Shown in pieces: positions 1-10,876 of a stretch of DNA of 64,000 bases. A program made the translations under genes and the position numbers. Each line of letters begins with the position of its first letter. Within the stretch, counting starts at the first letter, position 1. Under the pieces are notes generated by a model, which saw only the letters and a program-made list of their open reading frames with translations, searched no databases and was not told the origin of the DNA. Source of the DNA: Zygnema cylindricum (taxonomy: Eukaryota > Streptophyta > Zygnematophyceae > Zygnematales > Zygnemataceae); the NCBI GenBank assembly GCA_037447655.1, contig JBBHKE010001339.1:648859-712858 (forward strand), written 5' to 3'.

Positions 1-199
1 CTAAACATGTGCCATGTCACAAAATTACAAAAATTTAGCCATCTACAACTGTCATTATTTTTGTTGGCGTCACCAATTTCGTGTCTTCAACCGCCACAAA
101 GTTGTACCTACGATTATAACCGTCACATGTCAAAGTTCCGATTTTATTTTCGTACATTGGGACGCTCTTACAGAGAATCTTCACTACATTCCAAAATAC

Positions 200-1083
200 T
201 AGTGTTGTGTATCGGTAAAAAACTTATCGCGATAACACCGATACCAATAGTTATCGGTTATCAAACGGTCATCGGTCCCGATATATTTGTACTTTCTGTA
301 CTTTCTGTCCGGAGTGCTTTCTGTCCGGTAAACTGAACGGTAAATTTACAAGAAATGTACGGTTTTTTACGGGAAATGTACGAAATTTACGAAATAATAC
401 ATTGCACTTTGTAGTACTTTTTGGGCGGTTAACTGAACATAAATTTTACGAGAACGTACGCAATTGTACGAATAAACTGATTATCATGGAACGGTAAGAA
501 GACGGCAGACACAAAGTACAACGGATGCAAAATAACAATATGCTCGCCGCCGGAATCGAACGGACGACATTCAATGAGAAAATACGAGCGGACGGTCAGC
601 GTGAGCGCCGACATCTCGGAATGGCTTTTTGGCGGCTTTTGCCAAAAAAGCCGACGGATTGACACGTGGCAGGTTTCCAGTGGATCCCAAAAAATAAAGG
701 GACAAAGCCGCGACGTCGGATGTGAAAGGTACATCTTTTTAAGTGGAGCCGTACTAAAGCCGTACACATCTTATGCCGGCTACTGTACTTTCGGCTTATA
801 CAAATGATCTGATTGGTAGGTACCTCAGGGGTTGTGAGTAGGGCGCGTCGGGGGAATAAGACGTACAGTTGAGTGTACATGTCGTACATTTATCTGTACG
901 GCTCGTACAGTTATCGCCGATAGTTATCGTTATCGGCATTATCGCCGATAAGTAGCCGATATTATCAGCTACTTATCGGCGATAAGACCGATAGCGATAT
1001 ATCGTACCAATATATCGATTATCGGGTCCCCGAAAAAAGGCCCATATCGGTTATCGGCAAATCCTTACTGATACACAACATTA
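200..1083. mobile_element. hAT-like non-autonomous transposon, copy A
   Basis: The element begins TAGTGTTGTGTATCGG and ends with the inverted TGATACACAACATTA. It is flanked by a perfect 8-bp direct repeat CAAAATAC at 192-199 and 1084-1091. An 8-bp target duplication is the hallmark of hAT-superfamily insertion. The subterminal zones are dense in TATCGG/CCGATA motifs on both strands, as expected for transposase-binding subterminal repeats. No transposase is encoded. The interior carries a motif (TTTCTGTCCGGTAAACTGAA) that recurs near 48.1 kb and, inverted, near 53.5 kb. Confidence 0.88.
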
Positions 1084-1389
1084 CAAAATACTCTATCAAA
1101 GTACAGATTACATGAGGACACCCCCTACGTTACAAAACAGCGATGGCCGACGAATTTTTTCGAGCTAAAGATTGCACACTCCTCAATATTCGTGCAATTC
1201 CAGTCACATTTTTTGAAGAACGCCTGGACTATTGTCGTTCATTTGCTGTTGATAATCCAAGATGTCGACATAACAAGTCTCGTGTACAATGGTAATGATA
1301 TAAAAAGTTGTATAAACTATTTCTTTAAACACATATAGCCAGAAGCTACACCGTGAATTAGACAGAATAAATTATTTGTTGTAGACGAC

Positions 1390-2223
1390 TACTAAAATAG
1401 TGACGGATGTAGACATGTAGACATATGTTTTTTGTGACATAGTAGGTGTATAAGGTTTTGTCTAACGTCACGATGTCACCCCTTACCCCTTTCGAACTCA
1501 AATAGTTTTACCATCGCAATCTTTGCAATAAAAGCTTTACATTATATTGTGACGTCATGTTTATTTCGGCAATGTCGATATCATTAATTCAAGAACTTCT
1601 TTCTATGTTCCCGTTCGTTTTTCCGTATTTTCTCACTCGACATGCCTTCAAATTACGCCCAAAGGTAGTCGAAATGTTTATTTTTCAAAGCTCTTTCATT
1701 TCATACCAGTATTGTCGTGTTTCATTCCAAGAAGCGTGCGATAAGAGCGGTAGTGTGAGAGGGAGGAGGAAAGAGGATGACGTCAAAAATTTTTACAAAT
1801 GAACCATGGATGAAAGCGAAGTTCCAAGACCCCTACAAGGAGGAAAAATTACAACGAGTTCTTGCCCCCGTGCTAAAAAAATCCCATTCGTGTGGCACGT
1901 GCATGGACGTTTGGCCATTCGTTGTTCAAGTGATACTTTGACTAAAATCACTTTAGGAGGTGATACTTTAACTAAAATCACCTTGCAAGGTGATTTTTGT
2001 TAGAAAATTTTGATAAGCTAAATTCACATCCTTGTGAGGTGCAAAGGAAAAAACGACAAAATAAGCACAAAAGACGACAAAACTACATTTAAAGTATCAA
2101 GACGACGTTCATTATACTATGGTAAAAACATTTTTTTTAACCGCAAAAGATTTCTCGTTTGGGACTAAATTTTGGAGGTAAACAACAGAAAAGAGCTTGA
2201 TATCATAACACATGGGCACACCC
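1390..2223. mobile_element. PIF/Harbinger-like element, 5'-incomplete copy
   Basis: The interior resembles the element at 46737-47695, sharing a GAGGATGACGTC-like block and a segment around AATGAACCATGGATGAAAGC. The right end reads ACACATGGGCACACCC, a degenerate form of that family's terminal inverted repeat. I could not find a matching left terminus, so the left boundary is approximate. Short ORFs here are not conserved between copies and are not called as genes. Confidence 0.5.
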
Positions 2224-2390
2224 ATTTATATATCCAGCCTGATACGAAAAAGAAGCATCTTAAAAATAATGCAATAAGCATAGCTGTTAACTAATTATGT
2301 TTCTTAGGGTGTGTCACTATATGCCAAAATAAGGGTTTTTTCTGTCTTTTTTCTAAAATACTAAGCATCGTATTAGTAAATTACAACCGT

Positions 2391-3650
2391 ATGAAGAAAC
2401 TGAAAAAATTAAACTTATAATTTGTGTCAGTTTTAAACTTACGATGTACTACATGTTGTCATGCTATGTTTTTTGAACCCACAGCCACATCATTCCCAAA
2501 CTTTCGACTAACATATTGGAGATGTGTTTTAAAGTAAAATATCACCGATCCACAAATAGGAAAATCACTTTGTACGTTTCATACGATTTCAAAAGTTTAC
2601 GATAAAGAAATACGCTATTTTTTTGTTAACATGATTTTTTTTTTTTGCATGGGTCTCAAAAATTCAATATATTTTCACGAAAAGGTCAAAAATCTACGTG
2701 GTTGTCACTCTAACTCACCCTCATACCCTCTCTCACCTTGCCTTGCATTCACTAGTCCACAACCACTATTTCTCATTCTTTCACAAAGCGACCATATGTT
2801 GACGGGTGGACAACGAGAGAAGATATTCAGAGCGACATGGTTCCCTTTTCAGAATATATCACTGCAATCGAATAATAACGGGGGAGAAAAAATGGTAAAT
2901 GGTTGTGTTTTGAAAATATAGTTTTGTTTTGGACGTTTTGGGAAAAGAAGAAAATACAGAGATTGAATATGTAAGGAAATTGCAAAACAGGTGATTGGAA
3001 ATTAGATGCAAAGGCAAAGGCATCTTCTTCATCCACGAACAAGAAAATTGTACGTCCACAATAGCACGCAAAGGCATGCGACGTGACAATAAATTTCTAA
3101 AAATACAGTGCGACAACACAAATTGTGGGCGTTGACAACCGTTAAAAACGATGTCGACTTAAGTCGTGTCCCTTGGTGTTTAAGTTGGTTTTCTTTCTAG
3201 TTTACTCAAAAAAATAGCAGCGAACAGATTATAAGTGAATGAAGAAATTGAAAAAGCGAAAGTATAATTTGCGCCGTTGTCAAAATAAAAATGTACCACA
3301 CGTTGTCCTCTTGTGTTTTCCAACCCACAACCATGTCATACAACGTCATCTTCAAACTTTAACTTGAAAATTAAAGTATCACCACACTACAAAAAGTCAA
3401 AAAAATTCCTAGGTGTCAAAGCTTTTCAACATTTTGAGACGTTATTAGACGATCAAAAAAAGTACACGAGTTTTTTTTTTTGGCAGTTTGTGTCTAACAC
3501 AATTTTTTTTTGCAGAGGAATCGAAAATTCAATGCCATTGCTCGACGACGCAAATGCAAAGGCATCTTCTACAACCATACACGACACAAAATTCGAAGGT
3601 TGTACGTCTACAATGTCACGCAAAGACATCCGACGTTATAAGAAGGTACA
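2391..3650. repeat. Diverged direct duplication, about 850 bp period
   Basis: The segment beginning ATGAAGAAACTGAAAAA at 2391 recurs as ATGAAGAAATTGAAAAA at 3239. The later blocks around GCAAAGGCATCTTCT (near 3015) and GCAAAGGCATCTTCTAC (near 3552) also match, with an internal deletion in the second copy. The copies are well diverged, so the duplication is old or the two are separate family members. Confidence 0.6.
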
Positions 3651-3752
3651 AAAAATAAGGTGGGGCGATAGAAGTTGCAGACATTGTCAGCTGTCACAGG
3701 CATTGTTGACTTATGTAATCATCATAGACTTGAGTGACGATTTCGTTTTTAC

Positions 3753-4140
3753 TAGTGTTATGTATTGGGTAAAGACATTTAGCAATAAAACCGCCATAGA
3801 TAATGATCGGTTATCCAACTGGAGGGATATTGATATATTCGTACAAGTAGTGCGGTATTTACGTTACGTAAATAATGTTCAAAATAAGTAGTGAGATGTC
3901 GCGAGAGGTGTTCTGAAATATTTGTCAAAATCCACTATGCAGTAGAGTACGGAGTTATCAGCGATAGTTACTGAACCAATTTTATCGCGATAAAAAACCG
4001 ATATTACCGGTGTTATATCGGTTTTTTATTGTGATAACACACGTACTTATATATTGTACCAATGTATCGATTATCGACTGGCACAAAAAATGGGCATATC
4101 GGTTATCGGCGAATGGCTTCCGATACACAATACTATAGTA
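3753..4140. mobile_element. hAT-like non-autonomous transposon, copy B
   Basis: The left end is TAGTGTTATGTATTGGG. The right end contains CCGATACACAATACTA followed by a few extra bases. Flanking octamers are GTTTTTAC (3745-3752) and GTTATTAC (4141-4148), 7 of 8 identical. Subterminal TATCGG motifs are present. It is the short (about 390 bp) form of the family. Confidence 0.65.
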
Positions 4141-4311
4141 GTTATTACTCATTGGGACACTTAAGTGTACGTAGAATCTTTGGTGGAATCCAAAGCTAGT
4201 TTGACAAGGTACGATTACATGGGGACACACTCTTACGGGGTTTATTCCATTTTTCTTTGATCTAAGAATGATTTTGGCTTTTTTGTTTGCGGTGCTTTAA
4301 TTTTGTAAAAC

Positions 4312-4701
4312 TAGTGTTGTATATCGGGTAATAACTTATTGCGACTTAACCGATACCAATACTTATAGGTTATTGAACGGTGAGGAGTACCAATACATTC
4401 GTACAAATAGTAAGAAATATACAGGACAGAAATAATGTACGAAATGAATACGACAATGTACCTACGACGGGCGAGAGAGGGGCTTTCGATTTTGTTTTCA
4501 CAATCGATTCCGTACCAGAGTAAGTAATTTTCGTCGATACTGTAGTTATCGAACCTGTGTTTCGCCATGGAAATCCTATATTATCAGTTTTTCATCACGA
4601 TAACACCGGTAGCGATGTATGGTGCCAATATATCGAATATTGATAAGCGAAAAGAATGTGCATATCAGTTATCGACAAATGGTTACCGATACACAACACT
4701 A
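4312..4701. mobile_element. hAT-like non-autonomous transposon, copy C
   Basis: Ends are TAGTGTTGTATATCGGG and CCGATACACAACACTA. The length and subterminal TATCG motifs match copy B, but the flanking octamers (TGTAAAAC, ATTATAAC) are not a clear duplication, so flanks have decayed or been rearranged. No coding capacity. Confidence 0.7.
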
Positions 4702-5203
4702 ATTATAACTACGGACACACCAGCGTACAGAAGGCGTCAAATTTTGCGCGAATTTTATGCGTTGCGCAATTTTTTTCCGTGCGAACTTGGAGACGGACTA
4801 TAGTTCAAAAGTAGGTGAAAGTAGGCCCATATAATATGCCTATTGTACGCAAAACATACAATATGACCTTAAGACCCATATTGTATTGGTCGCAAAATGA
4901 AAAAAAAATAGTAACAGGGTTGAGTTGCACTCGATCGATAGAGAGTTAAACGTCATGTCTAAATTTGAAAAACATTCGAACAAAAAAATATTTTTCTGTG
5001 AGTTTTGAGGTATTTTTTATTAAAACCGTCAGATTTGGGTGACCGGACGGTCGCTGATCAAAGTAGCGACTTAAGAAGATTACATGAAAAACCCATAACA
5101 CAACTTACGATAAAGGCGCCGACAAATGGCCTACAATAGAAACGCCTACTTTTGAACTATGAGACGCACCATCGTTTTTAGATAAGGACAATATCCGAAT
5201 CAT

Positions 5204-6037
5204 TAGTGTTGGGTATCGAGGACCTTTTGCGATATTCGATATATATCGAATTTCAGATACCCGATAATCGATATATCGCTTCGATATATCGAAAACAGAG
5301 TATCGCGATATATTGCCAATATATCGCTGATATATCGTATCGACGATATATCGAGGCATTAAAAAATAATGAAAATTTTCACAGGTGTCCAAAGTCACGT
5401 GCCTTCGGACAAGGTGACCGTAAAATCTTTGCCGAAAAGAAATACGGTTTTTTCATGAAAGTCAATAGAGTGAAGGAGATCTCTGAGGTACATTGACGCG
5501 ATACACTTGTGAAGTACACGTACATAATACGCAAGTACGGATTTCCATACGAAAATGGTCGGTTTTCAAATCTTTGACGATTTTAGAGATCACTTGTGAA
5601 GTACACGTACATAATACGCAAGTACGGATTTCCATACGAAAATGGTCGGTTTTCAAATCTTTGACGATTCCGAGGCCTTTGTAATACATAAATTTTGCTG
5701 TCTGTACTATTACAGAGACCTCCTCATGTAACCATACCCCAAATAATAATTATATGAATTACAGAATTTGTACTTTTTTGTCGGTTAGATTTTGCGGCGT
5801 CTACCTTTAAGTCACGGAACGAAAATCACGTAGTACGTGGCGTATCAGACAATTTGGTTTTTCCGCTAAAATAACATATTATATTAAAATATAAAATATT
5901 AAAATTTTAAAAATATTATATATCGCGATGATTTATGTTGGTCTCGGTACGATATATCGAGGAGTCTGCTCGATCGATATTAAGTATATCGAATGTTGAA
6001 ATCATCGCGATATGAATTCACCCGATACCCAACACTA
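5204..6037. mobile_element. hAT-like non-autonomous transposon, copy D (GGGTATCGA subfamily)
   Basis: Ends are TAGTGTTGGGTATCGA and CGATACCCAACACTA. The 8-bp flanks CGAATCAT (5196-5203) and CGAATCAC (6038-6045) differ at one base. Subterminal regions are packed with ATATCGATATATCG palindromes. The interior is shared with copy E (22048-22866), including a block around GTCTACCTTTAAGTCACGGAA. It contains an 87-bp-period tandem duplication. Confidence 0.87.
5504..5669. repeat. Tandem duplication, 87-bp period, two copies
   Basis: The 79-bp block starting CACTTGTGAAGTACACG at 5504 is repeated, essentially unchanged, at 5591, with 8 bp between. It lies wholly inside hAT-like copy D and is absent from copy E, so it arose after the two separated. 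Confidence 0.9.
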
Positions 6038-6058
6038 CGAATCACTGACGAAACGCTA

Positions 6059-6271
6059 CACCGTGAATCGCTATTAGGGTTAATAGTTTTTACGCCACTA
6101 AAACATCTATTCTCCGTACACACTTGTCCGATTTTTAGTTTGAGACCGCCAATCGGAAGCTGAGAATCCTACCTTTCAATCGCAACCGTCGGATCCACAA
6201 TCCGACATGTGTGTACGGGGAAAAGATGTTTTAAGTGGCAAAAAAAACAACCCTAATAGCGATACACGATG
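6059..6271. mobile_element. TA-flanked fold-back MITE, copy 1
   Basis: A 213-bp element beginning CACCGTGAATCGCTATTAGG and ending in its imperfect inverse GCGATACACGATG, flanked by TA on both sides. The inverted arms extend about 70 bp (ACATCTATTCTCCGTACAC against GTGTACGGGGAAAAGATGT), so the RNA would fold into a long hairpin. A close relative sits at 63114-63329. The TA flanks suggest a Tc1/mariner-type mechanism, but no transposase was seen. Confidence 0.8.
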
Positions 6272-7017
6272 TACTGTACAGTACAGTACTGTAGGTCTCA
6301 AAGGAGTCGGCCTGCGGTCATTTTCAACTTATATTTGAGTTTGGTGTAGCCCTTTGTGTCAGAGCTACACCAAGATCCAAAAAGATTGGAGAATGAGGAA
6401 GCATGCTGCGACAAAACGGTCCTTAGAGGCGCTAAAAAACAATAATTTTCTCCTTGATCCACGGAAAACGATGGCAATGGCGTAACCCGCTTACAGCAAT
6501 TTACCTTTAGTGACGGAGAGCCCTTGATTTGACTTGTCGGATCCAATAAGAGCACTAAAAACCAGAATTATTGTCGGTCGACTCTTTTGTTTGGAAGGAA
6601 AAGTGCTCGAGAGTCTGTCGACATTTTTCGCCAGGAAAGGGTTCTCCATGTTTGTCATTAGTCCACGTGTATTTATTATTATGCCGTACGTGGTGAGATC
6701 TTGGGAGCATTGGTCGAAAGAATATTATTACACGTGGAGATCCTCATGCCGTTACATGCGTACGAAACGCAATATCGTGGATGAAAAATGGCTTTTTCAA
6801 TGATGTGGCATGATTTGAATGGTTGTCCTGCGTACCAATCGTAAACATACTTAATTTTAATTTTGCAGATCCTCTAGACCGATAATACGTTTGTATGTAT
6901 CCGTACGATGACAGCCGTACGGATACTAGATCGTGCTGCCCTGATGGAGTACAGCTCCACGTCGTTTAAGCGCGCAATCCTATTGGTCCGTCTCATACAA
7001 ACTCTAATTGGCGCGCT

Positions 7018-7030
7018 TTCTATATGCATA
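7018..7030 (+). promoter_or_regulatory. Possible TATA box of the PAN-repeat gene
   Basis: CTATATGCATAAA lies about 140 bp upstream of the start codon at 7172, followed by a pyrimidine-rich leader. This is a plausible core promoter by position only. Confidence 0.35.
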
Positions 7031-7171
7031 AAACTCTCGCCTTTCACTGCAATCTCATCACTCCAAATTTGAATCTTCAAATCTCCTCTCCTACAAACAC
7101 GTCCAAGCGTCAACCTTCAGCTTTTCATAATACTCTTTTCTCTCCACTCTTTCAATATCCACTTCATCTCC

Positions 7172-8551
7172 ATGGCATTCTCTTCTGCGCCTCTCGCCCT
7201 CGCCCTCGTGGCTGCCCTTTTAGGCTCCTGCAATGCCGCAGGATCGCGCCACCTGTTGGCCAACAATTTGCTCGCAGCTTCGGTCGATGTGAATCCCGAT
7301 GCGGCTCCGGCCTCGAGCTTCACCACCAACCTCAGTATGTATTAGAAATTTATATTCTCCGAAACTATTTTCCTGCATTGTTCATTTTCTGGAAATGGAT
7401 TCTGGCAAAATCTTAATTTTCAATGTCACAACTGAAATGTCCTAGTTGCTAACAGAAGTACTCATGATTTATGAGGTTAACCGAATGAAGATTATATATA
7501 TATGTAAGTGTAAATTTTAATTAACTCTATGAATGAACCTCTGAAGCTTTCCTCTTCTCTGTAAGAATATGCCTGCCGTACGGCAGGATGTACACTTTAT
7601 TCCATGTGTCTGACGCTCTCTCAAAAATCAATGTGACAGCTAGTGTCAATGTTATGTCTATTTGTTGGTATTGAGCCAAAATTCTACATCTATTTGTCAA
7701 TTTCCACCAATTGTCTAAATATGAATGATAATTATCATAATATATGATCATTACTGCCAATTTCTTGACTTCACCACTGACACTTCCTTTTTCGTCATCT
7801 GCAGACGCCTGCGGTACGGATGTCGCCGGATGGGAGAAGCACAACAACACCTTCCCTGTCGGCAAATGGGAGTCGTTCTTTGCCGACAGCGCCGCCGCCT
7901 GCGCCGCCTCTTGCGCTGCCAATTCGTACCGCTGCGCCGCAGTCATCTGGGAGGACGCCAAAGTGCTGCCCTACTCCGATGATGCCAAGTGTCAGTTTGT
8001 TAGCGAGCTCCGCGGCTTCGTGCCAGGCATGCCAGCTGGCGTTGACCTCTACACGCCTTGCAACAGTGAGACCATTCACTAGCTCTCTAGTCCAACAGCT
8101 GCCATTTCTCGGCTTTGGTTTGCACGCAATGTTGTCAAGAGAAAGTCAGATGTCCGATGCTTGTTCTCACTCCACTCCAATCCTTCCCTTTTGTTTGAGT
8201 TCCTAAATGTCCTACGGTTGTTCTCACTCTCTCCGTTCCCTGTTGTTGGTTTCCTGAAAGTTAACGGTGGTGATTTGATCCGATATTGCAGCTGGCTGCG
8301 GCGCCGTAGTGGCGGGATATGAGCTCCACGAGAACACCCTCCCAGTGGGCGTGTGGGAGGCGTTCTTTGCGGCCGACGCGGCGGGATGCGCGGAATCGTG
8401 TACGGCCTTTTCGGAACGCTGCATTGCCTCCATCTGGGAGGACGCCAAAGTGCTGCCCCTCTCAGACGACGCCAAGTGTCAGTTCGTCAGTGTACTCACC
8501 GGTTACACACCCGACGTTTCCGACGGAGTGGATCTCTATGTCAGATGCTAA
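7172..8551 (+). CDS. Secreted two-repeat PAN/Apple-like protein, three exons
   Basis: Exons are 7172-7334, 7805-8065 and 8292-8551, giving 227 residues. All junctions are GT-AG and both introns are phase 1. Exon 1 encodes a signal peptide (hydrophobic core LALALVAALLGS, then CNA) and a short linker. Exons 2 and 3 each encode one ~87-residue repeat with the same plan: ACGT/TGCG start, WE.FFA, then spaced cysteines (AACAASC, RCAAVIWEDAK, AKCQFVS) and a final C in DLYTPC or DLYVRC. The cysteine and tryptophan spacing resembles PAN/Apple domains, which bind proteins or carbohydrates outside cells; that assignment is inference from pattern. One exon per repeat with matching phases indicates exon duplication. 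A broken inverted copy of exon 3 lies 5.6 kb downstream. Confidence 0.82.
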
Positions 8552-10876
8552 GTAGAATGGTTTATGACAGAACTTATCATTCCTGTAGTTTGCTGAGTGT
8601 ACACGAGAGCTTCAGCAATTTTTAGAAGCCTGGACTGTGACCCTTGAACTCTTTTTAGTGTAGAAGCTCAGATACTGTTTTTCTGACGATGTATATTCAT
8701 TGATGATCAGTGAGTAGTGTGTATATACATGATTCCTGGAGTTAAATTTTAGGATGGAAGCATTTTTGACGATAGATCTTTAAGTTTTTGTGTTAGTCTA
8801 AGTATAGCATAGGATTGTGTAGAAACTTTCAGGGAATTTAAGCAAGGCAAAAACTACTGGTATTTTCCATCGCGGTTCTGCCTAAGGCAATTAATGCAAC
8901 TATAACTGTGAGGAACACATTGTTTATACACTGGGAGTGCCTCTAATTTTTTTTGTGATGCATTGTCTTCTTGCCCAATTTTCAGTCCTTTTGTTTCTTA
9001 AATAGAGGAGGGATTCCAATTAAGACCTTGTGGCAATCATACATAAGAATGTGAATCTCATACAGTTTTTATGGTACGCTTCTTTGGTTTCAATTGAGCT
9101 GACAAGGTAGGATAACCAACTTTTGATGGTCATGCATAAAAAAGCCACATGAGAAACCAAACTTCTTAACTTCTTTGCTTTGAACAGGCATGATAAGATT
9201 TGAATAATCAGGTTCAAACCTTTTACGACAAAGGTGCCCAATAAATGTACTTGTCGTGTAATAGTACCAACTAGTATTTCTGAATCTATTGTGCATTGAA
9301 ATTGTGGGTATCTTTCAAAACCTTTATCTGTACATGTACGTACTAGGTCAGATTAAGTATATCATTACAAATAATACCGCAATTAATCAATCACAATGTC
9401 AATGCCCTGTGGGATTAAGGATGATCGGAGGGAAGCTGAGAAACAAAAGCTAAATTGGAAACCACTTAAGGGCATGGATCATGCCAAAAGCAGGGAGCCT
9501 GACGTGAAAGGGGTAGGGTTAGGAATTAAGGTAGCGGCACCACCACTAAAGCCTCGGACATTGCACCTAGCCTTGAGAACTACAAACAACCTATGGCGGG
9601 CCACAAGAGCAGATGAGGTGGACATTTCTAGTTTAGGTCCCAGAACTGAGCCACAATCACAAGAGGGGGAAGGCAAGAGAAAGGGGACGGAGTCATCTGA
9701 TTCGTAAGATCTGTCGTAACCACCAGACACTATTGAAGGAGTCTCGTTCAGAGACCACAGACTCAGCACCCTCTCTTATCAACCGGCTAGCTCTACGGCT
9801 ATTGGAGCCAGCCATAATGCTGTTGTGAACCTTGGCTCAGTCACATGACCTTCCACACACAGACTTACTTTTGACCTTGTCCTTCACACTGTCCAGCGCC
9901 CCTCACAGTTCGGCAAACCCTAATTGGACCGCTCCCAGGGGCGATGGCAACTTGCTGGAGGAAACAATACGTAAGAGGAGCCAATCATACCAGAGTTTCC
10001 TCCTCTCCAAAGTCCTAAGTCACAGCAGAACTATGGCAACGTTTCAGTTGCCACAATACAAAATGTTACTTTGAACTTCTAGCTCAACGAATTAGCTGGA
10101 TTCAGGCAGGCTATTATTGATTCGAGAGCTTTGCCAAACCTAATTACCACCACAGCTCTGCATCGGATCCCCAGGGAGACTCAACCAAAGGAGTATCCCA
10201 GTACGGTCCAGCTAAGTATGGTAGTCAATGGAAATCAGTCTGTGTATGGTCTCATCACAAGCATGGCAATCAGATTCTAGAATGACGTAGATCAAAGCAT
10301 CACTATTTCGCTCCTCTTTCCTGGTCGTTCAAGGAGATCGATTCGAGTTGCTATTAGGAACACAGACATAGTCCAGCTTGGAGGCAACCATGGAATACTG
10401 GAAAGAACATTTGAACATTAGAACATTTAACATTTATATATTAATTATAATTATTATTATATATTTTTTTGTTTTAGAACATTCTGTGGTTAGCACTTAA
10501 GTTGGCATGACTGACATTCTTCTGGCCTGCGCCATATCTTTGTGGAAGAGAGAGGTGTGGCTCAGGCTCTGGCAGCTGCTCACTACCTGGTCGACTCTGC
10601 GGCAGACAATGCGGTACTGTAGACCTAATTCAGGAGGCTCTCTGTTCACTTATTCTTTTTTTCTCATTTTCACTTATTCTTTTTTTCTAATTTTCTTTCT
10701 CTCTTTTCATTCTTTCTTCCTCTCTTTTTCTCTTTTTATCTTTTTCTCTTTCTTTTCTCTTTTCTTATTTGTACTTTTTCTCGGCTAGGCTCTTCTCTCA
10801 CTTATCCTCGCGCCATCCATTATCCATGGGATCCTCTCCTCTCTCTTCTCTCCCCTCTCTTCCCGCCATCCTCGAT
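8552..10876. other. Intergenic stretch, no supported gene
   Basis: The first few hundred bases are the 3' flank of the PAN-repeat gene; part of it (GTGTACACGAGAGCTTCAG and the GTGTGTATATACAT block) recurs inverted upstream of the pseudogene at 14.1 kb. An open frame at 9396-9707 has no recognisable domain. From about 10637 the sequence is a C/T-rich strand leading into the SRP-receptor gene. Confidence 0.6.

Larger units (their letters stand above)
2307..4232. mobile_element. PIF/Harbinger-like element with nested hAT-like element
   Basis: The left terminus GGGTGTGTCACTATATG follows TTA (2304-2306). The right terminus ACATGGGGACACACTC precedes TTA (4233-4235). A 3-bp TTA duplication and a GGGTGTGTC-type terminus fit the PIF/Harbinger (Tourist) class. 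Inside is a diverged direct duplication (about 2391-3130 against 3239-3650) and a hAT-like element at 3753-4140. It may be two tandem elements rather than one, since TTAAGTCGTGTCCC near 3160 looks like another terminus. Confidence 0.5.

Noticed and set aside
9396-9707. Open frame of 103 codons (MSMPCGIKDDRREAEKQ...).
   Set aside because: No recognisable domain, no splice context, no repeat support.
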